Assembly: GCA_934255105.1 (NCBI GenBank)
Contig: CAKQNH010000095.1
Location: 1-10,388, forward strand
Length of the DNA stretch: 10,388 nt
Direction of reading: 5' to 3'
Origin: an uncultured Pirellulaceae bacterium
Lineage (GTDB): Bacteria; Planctomycetota; Planctomycetia; Pirellulales; Pirellulaceae
The position numbers and the translations under genes were made by a program. A model generated the notes under the pieces. The model worked only from the letters and a program-made list of their open reading frames with translations. It was not told where the DNA came from and ran no database searches. Positions 1 through 6,254 of the stretch are shown here, in pieces. The first letter of the stretch is position 1. Every line of letters begins with the position of its first letter.

Positions 1-1070
1 CTGCGGCCATGATGTTGCCCATTGCGTTGAGCGTTATAGGGCTGCTGCAACGCCAGAGCGAGACGCAGCCAAAGCTCCAGCCAGCGGTTGGACGATTTGC
101 TAATTGCCTGTTGTTGGCTGTCGCCTATTCGGCATCCGTGGGGGGGGTGATGACGATTATAGGCACCCCCACCAACACGTTTTTGGCTGGGTTTTTGAGG
201 GACGGTATAGCGGCAGAGTATCGCCTGGAATTGAGTTTTGCGAGCTGGTTGCCCATCGGTGTCAGCTTTGCGTTCGTTTTCTTGCCCATCATGTACTGGG
301 TTTTGACCCGCGTGCTGTTTCCGATCGGCGATATCGAGCTGGACGGGGGACGCGAAATGGTCCAGCGTGAACTCAGCCAACTGGGGAAGATGAGTAGAGG
401 GGAATGGAATACTCTGGGAGTGTTTGTGCTGACGGTTGGGCTATGGTTGTTCCGCCCGCTGTTAAGCGGTTTGCACTTCGAGTGGGCTGGAGCCACTTAT
501 CAGCCCCTAGCGAATTTGTCGGACACGATCATCGCCATGGCTGCCGCCCTACTATTGTTCCTGACACCCGTTTGCCATGCGCCGCTGAAATTCACCATGG
601 ATTGGCAGGGCACCTCGCGCATGCCCTGGGGGATCCTAATCCTGTTTGGCGGAGGCCTCAGCTTGGCCGCAGCCGTGCAGGCTGGAGGGGTGGCCGAGTT
701 CATTGGCAGCCAAGCCGTGGGGATGGCCGCGCTGCCACCGCTGCTGCTAATCCTGCTGGTGACGGCCACCGTTGTCTTCCTGACTGAGCTGACTTCGAAT
801 ACCGCCACGACCGCTTCCCTGGTCCCCGTGCTGGCCGCGCTGGGGCCGGGAGTGGGCGTGCATCCCTATCTGCTGATCTTTCCCGCTACGGTGGCCGCCA
901 GTTGCGCATTTATGCTGCCGGTGGCTACGCCCCCCAACGCTATCGTATTTGGATCGGGCAGAATCACGACCGCCCAGATGGTGCGGGCCGGATTTGTGTT
1001 GAATTTGATCTCTATCGCTCTGATCATGCTGCTGACGCTAGGCGTGATCAAACCTTGGCTGGGAATTTAG
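1..1070 (+). CDS. SLC13/DASS-family sodium:anion symporter, C-terminal part (5' end outside window)
   Basis: An inner-membrane secondary transporter of the divalent anion:sodium symporter type, which takes up dicarboxylates, sulfate or similar anions with Na+. The reading frame is open to the left edge (codons from base 3 read Ala-Ala before the Met at 9), so that Met is internal. The segment AAMMLPIALSV is what normally follows the first Ser-Asn-Thr signature of the family. Numbering from the Met at 9, a Gly-Thr-Pro-Thr-Asn-Thr motif lies at 52-57, the second Ser-Asn-Thr (SNTATTAS) at 263-265, and an ATPPNAIVFGSG motif about 45 residues later. Hydrophobic helices alternate throughout, with a final one just before the C terminus. 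About 353 residues are present of a family that usually runs 450-550. The substrate cannot be read from sequence, and the neighbours give no metabolic hint. Confidence 0.88.
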   Translation, partial: AAMMLPIALSVIGLLQRQSETQPKLQPAVGRFANCLLLAVAYSASVGGVMTIIGTPTNTFLAGFLRDGIAAEYRLELSFASWLPIGVSFAFVFLPIMYWVLTRVLFPIGDIELDGGREMVQRELSQLGKMSRGEWNTLGVFVLTVGLWLFRPLLSGLHFEWAGATYQPLANLSDTIIAMAAALLLFLTPVCHAPLKFTMDWQGTSRMPWGILILFGGGLSLAAAVQAGGVAEFIGSQAVGMAALPPLLLILLVTATVVFLTELTSNTATTASLVPVLAALGPGVGVHPYLLIFPATVAASCAFMLPVATPPNAIVFGSGRITTAQMVRAGFVLNLISIALIMLLTLGVIKPWLGI

Positions 1071-1090
1071 GCGGGGAATTTAACCCGCCT
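1069..1090 (+). terminator. Short stem-loop at the transporter stop codon, possible terminator
   Basis: A 7-bp perfect inverted repeat (AGGCGGG at 1069-1075 and CCCGCCT at 1084-1090) encloses an A/T-rich 8-nt loop and begins inside the TAG stop codon. No T-run follows, so it is not a classic intrinsic terminator. It may be a Rho-assisted terminator or an mRNA 3' end stabiliser. Confidence 0.35.
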
Positions 1091-1117
1091 GGCCAACGAC
1101 AACTGTCGCAGATATTA

Positions 1118-1181
1118 GTAGCCGATGTCGCCAGACTTTGGATGAACTAAGCGAAGTCCAAAGTCTGGGGACTTCGGCTAC
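1118..1181. repeat. REP-like palindromic element with 25-nt arms
   Basis: The left arm (1118-1142) and right arm (1157-1181) are reverse complements with two mismatches in 25, around a 14-nt loop. Both ends carry GTAGCCGA / TCGGCTAC and the inner parts carry CCAGACTTTGGA / TCCAAAGTCTGG. The right half can also fold alone: GAAGTCC (1153-1159) pairs with GGACTTC (1169-1175). The element therefore has two mutually exclusive structures. It sits between two same-strand genes, has no T-run, and has no second copy in this window. The form (long near-perfect palindrome, intergenic, symmetrical ends) is that of a dispersed REP or MITE-like unit. I recall similar hairpins in Pirellulaceae genomes but could not check this. 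Confidence 0.75.
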
Positions 1182-1243
1182 GACGGCAATTCTCTCACGA
1201 TGTTAAGCCGCCGGGTAAAGTACACCCACATTTTTCAGCCAAA

Positions 1244-1257
1244 CAATGCATGCATTG
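1244..1257. promoter_or_regulatory. Perfect 14-bp palindrome, candidate operator
   Basis: CAATGCATGCATTG is identical to its own reverse complement, centred between 1250 and 1251, about 230 bp upstream of the beta-barrel start. It is spacer-free and would suit a symmetric dimeric DNA-binding protein, but no regulator gene is nearby and the symmetry could be chance. Confidence 0.25.
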
Positions 1258-1468
1258 AAAGACTGTGCTGCCTATCTGGCCTAGACTGCCGAAACTGCGG
1301 GATAGCTCCTGTTCGCCACGAAAGAAAGGGTATTTCCGACAAGGTTTACCTAGTGTGATTCAACTATCTTTCGCGGAGTATCCGATATTACCGGCACGAC
1401 CAGAATTTTGTGCGTCCGCCGGTCTCTGATGAGGCTGGACGCGTGGGGGCGATTCCGTTTGCTACGGT

Positions 1469-1474
1469 GGAAGG
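1469..1474 (+). promoter_or_regulatory. Shine-Dalgarno that fixes the beta-barrel gene start
   Basis: GGAAGG lies 5 nt before the ATG at 1480. This favours that ATG, which opens directly into a signal peptide, over the in-frame TTG at 1408 or ATG at 1429. Confidence 0.65.
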
Positions 1475-1479
1475 TAGTT

Positions 1480-2649
1480 ATGTCGTTGCTCAATATAGCA
1501 TGGCGAGTCATCGCTGCGGTTACTGTGATGGTAGCCAGTCCCGGCCTAATGGCTCAAGGGAAAAATTTACCCAATGGACCAGCGTTCCATCCGTTCGCTG
1601 AACCACTGGAGTTCGATCCTGATTGGCAGTTCTTTGCTCCCGTCGATGTCGACGCGATGCTGGATCAGTCGCCGCGCAAACGAGCCCCCACGGGCTGGTT
1701 CGCCACCTATGACCGTACGCACCTGTGGGTCTCACGGCCCAGTACGGAAAGCTCCGCTAATACCGGAGACTTCGGGTGGGGCAATCGTTTTGATGTGGGG
1801 TTCATGACCTCGGAGCGAACGGGATGGTTGGCCAGCTTCCGGCACATCGGCGGCCCCAACGTCTACGATACGATCTATCAGGAACGGCTCAACCGTATCT
1901 ACACTCCAGGGGGAACGGGGACTACCAGTACGGTACCGTTTATCGATGAAAACGATCCCCAGTTCAATACACGCGTCTACATTCTGCAAGACAGCTTGAA
2001 TGTGTTCGGTATGAGCAACTTTGAAATCAATAAGACTTGGCGCCGCGAACCGTATCGCTACGGTGGAATTATCGAGCCGATGATTGGCTTCAAGTACACG
2101 ACTGTGGACGACCTTGCTCAGAACCAGAATTACACCCGCGACGTCACCCAGATCACCAATCCGTTTGCAGCACCGACTACGGACACGCGATTGGAAAGGT
2201 TGATTTCTGATGAAACCATGATCAAGAACCGAATGGTCGGTGGTCAACTCGGAGCGCGATACTTCACCCACTACAACCGTTGGGTACTGTCGAGTGAAGT
2301 GCGTGCCTTCGCGATGGCCAACTTCCAGGCGCGTTCATATGCCCGCCGCGTGTTCACCACTCAGTACTCCGGGGCGCCAGCGATTAATACCGGCGTGGTT
2401 GCCACAGATTACTCAACCGGCACTGGGTTCGTGCATGACACCAACACCGAGTTCGTATTCGGCTTCGAAGCTCGTGCTGAAGCAGCCTACCAATTCACCA
2501 AAGCCTTCGGAATCCGCGGCGGTATCGATGTCATCGATTTTGCCGATGGGATTTGGCGAGCTGCCAACCCAGGCTTTGGCAACATCAATCAACATGATCA
2601 AGATGTGCAATTGGCAGGCTTCAGCCTAGGCATCGAGTTCAATCGCTGA
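1480..2649 (+). CDS. BBP7-like outer-membrane beta-barrel protein, secreted
   Basis: A 389-aa protein probably exported through Sec to the outer membrane. Residues 1-26 form a signal peptide: short polar start, hydrophobic core around WRVIAAVTVMVA, then a cleavable LMAQ end. The mature part has no cysteine and few long hydrophobic stretches. It alternates polar and aromatic residues in strand-like blocks (for example GWFATYDRTHLWV, WGNRFDVGFM, GWLASFRHI) with Gly/Asn/Thr-rich turns, and ends in a strand-like FSLGIEFNR. This pattern and the opening GWFATYDR / LWVSRP region resemble the large planctomycete paralogous barrel family BBP7 (PF07585). That assignment is from recall, while the barrel nature is the firmer claim. 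It is monocistronic, with its own ribosome-binding site, a 400-bp upstream gap and a strong terminator. A porin or surface-structural role is inference. Confidence 0.72.
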   Translation: MSLLNIAWRVIAAVTVMVASPGLMAQGKNLPNGPAFHPFAEPLEFDPDWQFFAPVDVDAMLDQSPRKRAPTGWFATYDRTHLWVSRPSTESSANTGDFGWGNRFDVGFMTSERTGWLASFRHIGGPNVYDTIYQERLNRIYTPGGTGTTSTVPFIDENDPQFNTRVYILQDSLNVFGMSNFEINKTWRREPYRYGGIIEPMIGFKYTTVDDLAQNQNYTRDVTQITNPFAAPTTDTRLERLISDETMIKNRMVGGQLGARYFTHYNRWVLSSEVRAFAMANFQARSYARRVFTTQYSGAPAINTGVVATDYSTGTGFVHDTNTEFVFGFEARAEAAYQFTKAFGIRGGIDVIDFADGIWRAANPGFGNINQHDQDVQLAGFSLGIEFNR

Positions 2650-2686
2650 TGCGTGTTAACACCTTCCACCACGCTTAAAGCTATCC

Positions 2687-2716
2687 AGCCCAGGGTAACC
2701 ATCCCCTGGGCTTTTT
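2687..2716 (+). terminator. Rho-independent terminator of the beta-barrel gene
   Basis: A 9-bp perfect GC-rich stem (AGCCCAGGG at 2687-2695, CCCTGGGCT at 2704-2712) with an 8-nt loop, followed immediately by a T-run to 2716, 37 bp after the stop codon. It lies between two convergent genes and the stem would also form on the minus strand. There, however, no U-run follows, so its main action should be on the plus strand. Confidence 0.92.
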
Positions 2717-2727
2717 GCATTGGTTCG

Positions 2728-3546
2728 TTACAGTGGAGTTGCACACAGCTCTCGGTGTCGCTCTAGCAAGGCTGCGTCCTCGGGACTCATCTCAATCAGT
2801 AGCTCCACGTAACGCCTAGCAGAATCGACCAACCGCCAACGCTGTGCCAAGTCAGCGGCGGCCGTCAGTGCGGCGAACTTGAGTTCGCGTGGTGGCGACG
2901 GAACGCGAAACAGGGCGGCCCTGCGATAGGCCGAGAGCGCCTCGGGGATGCGTTTGGCCTCCTCCAGCACTTGTCCCATCTGGTAGGCGGCCGCACTGCG
3001 CAGTCTGGGTTCTTCCATCGCGCGTCGCAGCGCTTCGATGGCCGCAGGGGTTTGCCCCAAGCCGTGCAAAGCCGTGGCCAACGGCAAGTACAACTGAACC
3101 TGCTCTGGGTGGCGCTGCAATCGCGCGCGACTCACGCGCTCGCGCAGCACGTTCAGCTCCAACTGGGATTGTTCCAATGCAGCCAGAGTCAGCGTGGTGG
3201 GTTCGCTGCGATGAGCTTGTTCAGAGCGATCATTGAGCTGCAACGAGCGGGCCAACTGGGCTTCTTCCAGCAAGAACTGCGCCTGCTCCACCTCGGGAAA
3301 ACGCTGACATGCGATCTCCAGTATGCGTCGCGCATCAACCCATCGCTGCCGGGCGAAATAATAGTCAGCCAGCTCCAGGTAGGGTTCGACACTCAACGGT
3401 CGCTCGCGAATCGTCTGCTCGAGAGCCTGAAATCGCTCCAGCGTTACGGGGCGGGAAGCCGGCGGGGCTGAGTCGGCAGACAGCTCGGGATCCGCCTCAA
3501 GCGGACTGCGACGAATCAGCAAATCTCTGGGATTAAGCGGTTGCAT
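2728..3546 (-). CDS. Soluble TPR-repeat protein
   Basis: A 272-aa tetratricopeptide-repeat protein, likely cytoplasmic, since there is no signal peptide or membrane helix. I chose the ATG at 3546 (MQPLNPRDLL) over an in-frame start 23 codons upstream at 3615. The extra N terminus (His-rich, MDTRILTHGHS) looks unstructured and would lie over a pair of direct repeats. Neither start has a strong Shine-Dalgarno. Residues 1-35 are a low-complexity lead-in. TPR-like helical pairs follow at about 50-83, 150-180, 185-215 and 223-256, with typical small/aromatic positions (for example LELADYYFARQRWVDARRIL and AYQMGQVLEEAKRIPEALSAY). The span 100-145, Gln/Arg/Leu-rich, may be a short coiled coil. Such proteins scaffold protein complexes. 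No partner is indicated, and the gene is separated from the upstream methyltransferase by a terminator. Confidence 0.78.
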   Translation of the reverse strand: MQPLNPRDLLIRRSPLEADPELSADSAPPASRPVTLERFQALEQTIRERPLSVEPYLELADYYFARQRWVDARRILEIACQRFPEVEQAQFLLEEAQLARSLQLNDRSEQAHRSEPTTLTLAALEQSQLELNVLRERVSRARLQRHPEQVQLYLPLATALHGLGQTPAAIEALRRAMEEPRLRSAAAYQMGQVLEEAKRIPEALSAYRRAALFRVPSPPRELKFAALTAAADLAQRWRLVDSARRYVELLIEMSPEDAALLERHRELCATPL

Positions 3547-3584
3547 TGCGTTGAACTTTAGTCGCAGGATTGTCAGGTGCAGTG

Positions 3585-3615
3585 AGTGTCCATGTGTCAA
3601 TATTCTAGTGTCCAT
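3585..3615 (-). promoter_or_regulatory. Direct-repeat pair and possible promoter upstream of the TPR gene
   Basis: AGTGTCCAT occurs at 3585-3593 and again at 3607-3615, exactly 22 bp apart, about two helical turns. Near-copies of ATATTCTA flank the second copy. On the minus strand a perfect TTGACA (3600 to 3595) sits between the repeats, but the best downstream -10 candidate (GACAAT, 3574 to 3569) has a 20-bp spacer, so the promoter itself is weakly supported. The layout would suit a tandem-bound regulator. Confidence 0.3.
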
Positions 3616-3684
3616 ATTCTACTCCGCCGAGTCACCGATCGCTCGCGTCTCCGAACAACAACGACCGCAACTTGGCAAGGATCG

Positions 3685-3752
3685 AAAAACCGCGTGCCCA
3701 CCGGGCCCCGCGCTGCTGAGCGTAGACACGCGGGGCGTTGCCCACGCGGTTT
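3685..3752 (-). terminator. Nested-hairpin intrinsic terminator after the methyltransferase gene
   Basis: The outer arms are perfect over 10 bp (3687-3696 with 3743-3752) and the inner arms perfect over 8 bp (GCCCCGCG at 3705-3712 with CGCGGGGC at 3729-3736). Read on the minus strand, the hairpin ends in GCGG followed by a run of five T (the A-run at 3685-3689 on the plus strand). It starts 16 nt after the methyltransferase stop codon. It should end that transcript before the TPR gene. Confidence 0.75.
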
Positions 3753-3767
3753 AACGCATGTTTCAAG

Positions 3768-5072
3768 CTAAACGTCTCCTGCAGTTGGCAGGCGACGCGC
3801 GGCGATGCCGCGCAAGCGGTCGCCGATGCGGGTGACGAGCAATGTAACGGGCTCGCCGTCGCTCCGCGAATAACGTCGCTGGCAAGCGTTGGCATCGACG
3901 CGCAGCTTCATGGGATGTACTCCCCGAACCTTGACCTCTACCTGCCCCGCCCCAAAGCCGCGCAGCCATTTGCGAATCTTGCGGTCATCCCAAGCTAACA
4001 CGACGATCCGTTCAAAGGCCTGGGCCCAAGCAGAACAAACCAAAGTATCTGAGGTGTAGTACCCGTGCGATTCGGAAATGGGGCTCAGGCCATGTTCAAC
4101 GCTCCATGGGCGGTGCAGATCGGCGGCGTGGAGCGTCGGGTGAATGTCAAACACGTAGCGCCCGATATCGGCCAGCGGCAGCTCTACGTCTGCCCTGTGC
4201 GGCATGTTAGCTTGGTAGATATGGTTGATACCACTGGCCCGTCCTCCGTCCGTGGCTGGTTCGCACAATACGGCGGTGCGCAGTTGGCCGTCATCAACGC
4301 AGCGATGCTCATCGACTGGCTGATGCGAGGCATGATGCAGAGGATTGAATAGCCGCAGCTCTCCAGTTAAAAGCAACATCTGCCGGCACTCCCCCTGACT
4401 GCCTAACCACATGCGTCCGCAGGTGGCGTCGATACGGTCCATGAGCCGCTCGTCGGTGCGGGTCGAGGGGGCCAGTTTGATAATGCTACCCGCGTACCGC
4501 TGGGTCATCTGCAGCACTTGATCCAGTGCTGGACTGAAGGCTTGTGCATCCGTGGTGCGCTGACCGTCAGGGCGTCGATCGGGGTCGATGCTCAACCATG
4601 ACGCTGGTCCCTGCCAACTGCCCGGAAGCTCGCAGGGCAAACGCAGGGAATGAACTGGGACGTCGAAGCCATGCTCGCGCGCGTTGTCGCGGGCTAGTGC
4701 CGCTAAGGCCGGATCTGCATCGACGCCCAACACCGGGCCGCGCCCAGCCAGAGCCACTAAATCCGCTCCAGCGCCGCAGCAAGCATCCACAACCGCCGCG
4801 CCGACCGGAAATAACCCCGCCTTGTATTGGGCCGACCAATAGTCGCTGGCTTGTGCCAAGCTAACGTCGGTCCATAACCACCGCTCAGGCTCGGGAAATC
4901 GATTGCGGCTACGCCAGCGATAAGCAATCTGTCGCCGCAACAGCTCATTCTGCCACGCTGCCAAGTGGAGTCCGCGATCTGCAGGCTGGCCGTCGCTGGT
5001 TGCCTGCAGCAATTTGCGACCGTGTGCAATGAGCCAAGCGATAGCCGGTGGCGGGTCGAAAAATTGAGACAC
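3768..5072 (-). CDS. Class I SAM-dependent methyltransferase with THUMP-like C-terminal domain
   Basis: A 434-aa protein predicted to transfer a methyl group from S-adenosylmethionine, probably to RNA. The start is a GTG at 5072, preceded four codons upstream by an in-frame TGA, with only a weak ribosome-binding site. Residues 30-90 form a helical lead-in typical of the family. SAM-binding motif I is DACCGAGAD at 96-104 with the acidic GVDAD at 116-120 ending the second strand. A DPDRRP motif at 163-168 corresponds to the DPxRR signature of the PG_1098/THUMP_like family, and KLAPSTR follows at 199-205. Residues about 358-416 (WLRGFGAGQVEVKVRGV, then MKLR) match the small THUMP-like domain (PF18096) thought to contact RNA. 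The region about 245-345 is less conserved, with scattered His residues. The substrate is not known to me for this family. It is transcribed alone, divergent from the gene at 5206. Confidence 0.82.
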   Translation of the reverse strand: MSQFFDPPPAIAWLIAHGRKLLQATSDGQPADRGLHLAAWQNELLRRQIAYRWRSRNRFPEPERWLWTDVSLAQASDYWSAQYKAGLFPVGAAVVDACCGAGADLVALAGRGPVLGVDADPALAALARDNAREHGFDVPVHSLRLPCELPGSWQGPASWLSIDPDRRPDGQRTTDAQAFSPALDQVLQMTQRYAGSIIKLAPSTRTDERLMDRIDATCGRMWLGSQGECRQMLLLTGELRLFNPLHHASHQPVDEHRCVDDGQLRTAVLCEPATDGGRASGINHIYQANMPHRADVELPLADIGRYVFDIHPTLHAADLHRPWSVEHGLSPISESHGYYTSDTLVCSAWAQAFERIVVLAWDDRKIRKWLRGFGAGQVEVKVRGVHPMKLRVDANACQRRYSRSDGEPVTLLVTRIGDRLRGIAARRLPTAGDV

Positions 5073-5138
5073 GGCAGCAGATCAAATCCGTTTTTAGCGA
5101 TTAATTGGGAGGTCGACGCTGGGCTGGAATCAGATGCT

Positions 5139-5153
5139 TCGATCAGTCGATCA
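5139..5153. repeat. Short tandem repeat in the divergent promoter region
   Basis: TCGATCA occurs twice (5139-5145 and 5147-5153), one base apart, inside the 133-bp divergent spacer between the methyltransferase and the gene at 5206. It may be a small operator or chance. Confidence 0.2.
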
Positions 5154-5205
5154 ATACGATACGTCGACTCTGGTTAGATACCGACGCCGCAGGAAACGAT
5201 CGAGC

Positions 5206-5982
5206 ATGTCTGAACCATTCTATAAAAAACCGCTGTCTGGCCTGCTATTGCTAGCGGGTGCCGCTGGTGGTCCCTACATGCTGCTGGAGACCGACGCAGG
5301 CAAGCAGGCCACGGGCGGGCTGACCCATATGGTCGGTAGCAATGGCGGCGCAGAGAGTGCGGCCGGTGACTACGCAGGCGGCTTCTTCACCGCGATCAAT
5401 CCTGCTGGACAGGGTTCGATGGGAGGAGCGGGTGCCAGTCGTCCGGCAGGAAATATGCTCAATCCGCTGCTGGCTGACCACGACTTGTCGCAGCCGGCCA
5501 TTCACTCTCTAACAGAGATATTGCGGTTCGATATTTCGCCCGGCTGGGTGCTGGAACGCTTCCCACGCGTCACGACCGTATTGGCCGACACGCAAATGGA
5601 CGGCTTGCGCGTTCCCCTAGTAACGGGGACCACCCCCAGCGACATAGCCGGAACACTGACCTACAGCTTCGACCGCTATCAACGCGTGCAGCGTCTAACG
5701 GTCCAAGGCACCACCGGTGATGCAACCCGCTTCATGACCGAATTGCAACAGCAATATCGCATGCAACAAGTTCCATCGCTGGGAGGCGTTCTTTACTTGC
5801 TAAGCTGGAATGGCAACGCGACCAGCGTCGTGCACATCGAACCGGCTGCAGTCATCTATGCGGACTCGCCCTACGCCCGATTCAACGTGCTGATCGAGTT
5901 GAATCAAGCAGGCTTGGAGTACGGGTTAAGCCCCGCAGCTCAGCAATTGCTGGCTGCCGGCAAAAACACCCAGCGTTGGTAA
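5206..5982 (+). CDS. Membrane-anchored conserved hypothetical protein, probably planctomycete-specific (DUF6690-like)
   Basis: A 258-aa protein of unknown function. I chose the ATG at 5206 (MSEPFYKKPL), preceded by AGGA 11 nt upstream. An alternative in-frame ATG at 5134 would add 24 Arg-rich residues across the divergent promoter region. Residues 9-27 form one hydrophobic segment (LSGLLLLAGAAGGPYMLL) after a lysine pair. This suggests an inner-membrane anchor with the rest outside the cytoplasm; I see no convincing signal-peptidase site. Residues 30-90 are a Gly/Ala/Ser-rich linker. A compact domain spans 97-245, with blocks LRFDISPGWVLERFPRV, LRVPLVTGT, a Tyr-Phe-Asp-like strand (LTYSFDRYQRVQRLTVQGTTGD) and a last strand before residue 235. 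This layout recalls the planctomycete family I know as DUF6690, an identification from memory. No catalytic motif is visible. Confidence 0.68.
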   Translation: MSEPFYKKPLSGLLLLAGAAGGPYMLLETDAGKQATGGLTHMVGSNGGAESAAGDYAGGFFTAINPAGQGSMGGAGASRPAGNMLNPLLADHDLSQPAIHSLTEILRFDISPGWVLERFPRVTTVLADTQMDGLRVPLVTGTTPSDIAGTLTYSFDRYQRVQRLTVQGTTGDATRFMTELQQQYRMQQVPSLGGVLYLLSWNGNATSVVHIEPAAVIYADSPYARFNVLIELNQAGLEYGLSPAAQQLLAAGKNTQRW

Positions 5983-5983
5983 A

Positions 5984-6073
5984 TTACTTCTTGCGATGGC
6001 GAATCTTCGCGCGATTACGGCGCTTTCTGCGTCCCACCTTCCGACGTCCTTTACCACTTTTCTTTACTCCCAC
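5984..6073 (-). CDS. Tiny, extremely basic protein, bS22 / AURKAIP1-COX24-like ribosomal protein candidate
   Basis: A 29-codon gene read from a GTG at 6073 to TAA at 5984-5986. A perfect GGGAG Shine-Dalgarno lies 7 nt upstream (6081-6085), and an in-frame TAA 17 codons before the GTG limits the start. The product begins M-G-V-K-K and ends R-H-R-K-K, with 17 Lys/Arg among 29 residues, no acidic residue, and the core GRRKVGRRKRRNRAKIRH. Length, the Gly-x-Val-Lys-Lys opening and the Arg/Lys-only C terminus resemble actinobacterial bS22 and the AURKAIP1/COX24 C-terminal domain (PF08213) of small-subunit ribosomal proteins. Such proteins insert as a short helix into rRNA. Its stop is 1 nt from the stop of the convergent gene ending at 5982. 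It lies downstream of the SelA-like gene on the same strand but 181 nt away, so it may have its own promoter. At this length homology cannot be proven by eye. Confidence 0.68.
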   Translation of the reverse strand: MGVKKSGKGRRKVGRRKRRNRAKIRHRKK

Positions 6074-6080
6074 GAAGTCG

Positions 6081-6085
6081 CTCCC
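6081..6085 (-). promoter_or_regulatory. Shine-Dalgarno of the 29-aa basic gene
   Basis: GGGAG on the minus strand, 7 nt before the GTG at 6073. Together with the stop codon upstream it decides the start of this very short gene. Confidence 0.6.
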
Positions 6086-6254
6086 GCAAAAAATTTTGTT
6101 GGTGAACAGTTAGCATCGAGCCAACGATAGGAAACAGATAACTGCCCCGGCTGACTATATAGCTAACCACATAGCCGGACGCCTATTCTCAGTACCGCGC
6201 TCAAGTGGCATCCATTGTACCGCAATTAGCGGCCATTGCGAAGGTGACTTTGGC

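Larger units (their letters stand above)
1182..1479. other. Intergenic leader region upstream of the beta-barrel gene
   Basis: Roughly 300 bases without a convincing gene. It contains a 14-bp perfect palindrome (separate entry) and must hold the promoter of the beta-barrel gene, but I see no good sigma-70 -35/-10 pair. The beta-barrel reading frame extends back to a TTG at 1408, but that part (1408-1479) is Arg-rich and lies before a clear signal peptide, so I treat it as untranslated leader. Confidence 0.5.

Noticed and set aside
1200..1358. A 52-codon ORF on the plus strand with five cysteines in a short span
   Set aside because: No Shine-Dalgarno, overlaps the 14-bp palindrome and leader region, and the composition has no recognisable pattern. 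Most likely chance.
1408..1479. Upstream extension of the beta-barrel gene to a TTG or to the ATG at 1429
   Set aside because: The ATG at 1480 has GGAAGG at ideal spacing and opens directly into a signal peptide, whereas the extension would bury the signal peptide.
1732..2271. A 179-codon open frame on the minus strand
   Set aside because: Shadow of the beta-barrel gene. The plus frame has a signal peptide, ribosome-binding site and terminator, and the minus frame has none.
2971..3471. A 166-codon open frame on the plus strand
   Set aside because: Antisense to the TPR gene. Gln/Arg-rich low-complexity product without domains, as expected for a shadow.
6147..6178. CCGGCT...AGCCGG inverted repeat, and CGCAAT...ATTGCG at 6221-6240, between the SelA-like and 29-aa genes
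   Set aside because: Only 6-bp stems with no T-run on the minus strand. Too weak to call terminators.
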